Positions 39,901-42,900 of a DNA stretch of 64,000 nt are shown piece after piece. The DNA comes from Beroe forskalii. Taxonomy: Eukaryota; Ctenophora; Nuda; Beroida; Beroidae. The notes beneath the pieces were generated by a model, which did no database searches, was not told where the DNA came from, and saw nothing but the letters and a program-made list of their open reading frames with translations. The stretch is from the NCBI GenBank assembly GCA_011033025.1, contig WFMF01000072.1, positions 186,001 to 250,000 of the forward strand, in the 5' to 3' direction. Numbering within the stretch: position 1 is the stretch's first letter; every line of letters starts with the position of its first letter. A program made the position numbers and the translations under genes.

Positions 39901-42900
39901 GAAGGTCACTCTGTCCAGCTCGTCAACAGTCGTGGAGGTGCTGCGAAATGCTAAAATGCTGAGAGAAGCGGAGGACTGTCGGCGGATTTTCATCTGCCCC
40001 GACAGGACGGTGGAGCAGAGGAAGGCTCAGAAAGGACTTGTGGATCAGTTGAAGAAGATGAGGACTGATCACCCTGACAGGCGGTACCGCATCAGGGGTG
40101 ATCAAGTTGTTGTATGCGAGGACTCAGTGCCCTGAGACTTTCTAGAACTCTATTTTTATTTATATACGATATATATATTGATTGTTTCTTGTCGGGGGAC
40201 TGGTGTAATTATGTCCTCAGGACGTGTTCTGGTCCCTAATTTAATATCAATGGGCATTTTGTGTGATCTTTAGTTATGAGTTAAAGTTATGATATTGTGA
40301 TTGATATTGAATTGAACTTTTCAAATAATAAAAAAAGTAAGGGTGGGTAAGTCGTTTATAAGGGCGGGTAAGTCGTTTATAAGCCATAAATGGATGTGTG
40401 AGTCGTTTATAAGTCATAAATCATAAATGGGTGTAAAATGCATGAAAATGATGCATATTATTATCAATTGCGACCCAAACGCTCGTAAAATGTCTCTGAA
40501 TGTATAAAATGGGGTTGCATTAAAACCCCACAGCCACCAGCTCCTATTCCTATTAGAATTCCTCTCCAACACTTAGACCACCCCAGGAGGTTCCGTCCAC
40601 TCGGCCTTCCTGAAGCGTAGTCCCTCTCTGGACTTCAGCCGAGACTCCCTGTCTCTGGAGGAAGCTCTGAAGAAGGATCTGGAACGGAGTGTGGAGGTCC
40701 AGTTCCCCCTGGCTCTCCAGTCCCATCTCCTCAACCCCATGGCTACTCGGGAGCAACTCTTCTCCTGCTCTCCCTCCCAACCTAGCGAGGTTAAGGAGAC
40801 TGCCTGGTCCGGCAAGGAGTCCCTCAAGCAAGCCATGCGGAGCAAGTCACAGCTCCTCGGCTTTACTTCGCAAGAGTTCCTCACGAGGCACGAGGCAGCC
40901 ACGAGGGTGTTTAGCATGTACTTCCTCGGGGAGGGACCGGGGATTGAGAAGGACAGCGTGCTCAACCTCAAGGCGTGTTACTCCGGAAAAACTGCGAGGT
41001 AATTCCATCGGGGAGGGATGCTTATAGCGATTTGGGTTTATTTTCTTGGGAAACATCGGGTCCCATCTATATTCTTGTCCATACTTTCGACATTCAAAGA
41101 TTCCTGACTTTAATAAGGCCATATTTCAAAATTCAGGATTCGCTGAGTATTCTCATTACAGGTTCGTTCGTCAAATCAAGGAAGTGAAGCTGCTGGTGCA
41201 GTCCCAAAACAGGCAGGAAATGAGGGATCTGCCCCCTAGGATCTACAACCTCCACATATACGTGAACAGGAACCTTGCTCCGTGACTTACTAAAAGTACG
41301 TGATAATGCTACGTGAACAGGCACCTTATTAACGGTATTCACAGCAACCGGCTGCTCTTAATCAATCAGCTAAATCAGTAGAGTCTTCACTTTTTTCTCC
41401 ATTTCATACTGTCATACAAGCGGATACAATGCCTGTCAATACAGATGTAATTTGACCATAAGCGAAGTAAGGGAAGCGAAGTAGCAGAATGAACTTCAAA
41501 ATGAACTTCTAAAATTCTCCCTTCCCAGGAACCGTCTGCTCTCGGACTCCATCAAGTGCCTGCTGGAGATGACTCAGCTCCACCCCGTCAACTACAGCGT
41601 CAAGTTTGACGGCGAGGAGGGCGGCGGCCCAGGCGTCAACCGGTACGGTTATTATACTATTATTAATCAAACTCCGTAACCCATATGTGTGCAGTGTCAC
41701 AGTGTGCATGAATCGATCGATGAAGGGATTGATAAAGTCGCGCATTTTACAGTGCTCGCAATTTAATTTTCATAGATTTATCGTCGAATTTTACGACTGC
41801 TCTTGATTAAAGTCGTGGGTATCGTGACCAAGGTTAAGCATAGTTCCCGCTCGAAAATTGGGACTTTAACACACTTTCCCAAGTTAGGTTCAAAAATTGC
41901 GCAGTTATAAGCGCAATTGGTCTTCGTTATGAATGTAAAACTTGAGTCCAACTTTGCCAATATCGCATGAGCTTGCTTGCTGATACTTGAAACTGTAACT
42001 CACTCTACTTACATCACAGGGGCTGGTTTAGTGTGGTGTGTTCGGCCCTAAAGGACCACACCGAGTCCACTAACTCTCTCCTTAAATCACAGGGGCTGGT
42101 TTGGTGTGGTGTGTTCGGCCCTCAATGACCACACAATGTTTACTAACTCTCTCCTTAAATCACAGGGGCTGGTTTAGTGTGTTCGGCCCTCAATGACCCC
42201 ACCAAGTCCACTAACTCTCTCCTTAAACCACAGGGGCTGGTTTAGTGTGGTGTGTTCGGCCCTAAAGGACCACACCAAGTCTACTAACTCTCTCCTTAAA
42301 TCACAGGGGCTGGTTTAGTGTGGTGTGTTCGGCCCTCAAGGACCACACCAAGTCTACTAACTCTCTCCTTAAATCACCGGGGCTGGTTTAGTGTGGTGTG
42401 TTCGGCCCTCAAGGACCACACCAAGTTCCCGGACAAGACCTTCCCCCTTTTCCACTGTCCTGGAAGACTCCCCGAACAGGTAACGTTATTATGTTTTATT
42501 AAAAACTTCGTATTTTTATATTATTTAGTAATCCACCGGCAATGTGGCGTCACCAAGCTCTGCCGTGCGCAAAAAAACCGGCGGAATTTTTAAACGGGCC
42601 GATATAAGTGCGCTCAGGGTGAGAGAACTATCAGTGTACAGGAAACTGTGCAGGAGGTAGAATTATGTGTGATTAGTGGGTTCAATACTTCAATATAATA
42701 CGCCGCCGTTTCCTGCTGGCTGAGAACAGTGCGCCACTGATTTTACTTCTTCCCACTGCACAGGTTGTGAACAATGCGCCGCTGATTTTACCCCTTCCCG
42801 CATGCTTGTGCTGAGATCACAGCGCCGCTGATTTTACCCCTCCCCGCAGGCTGAGAACATGGCACCGCTGATTTCACCTTTCCCGCAGCCTGAAAACATG

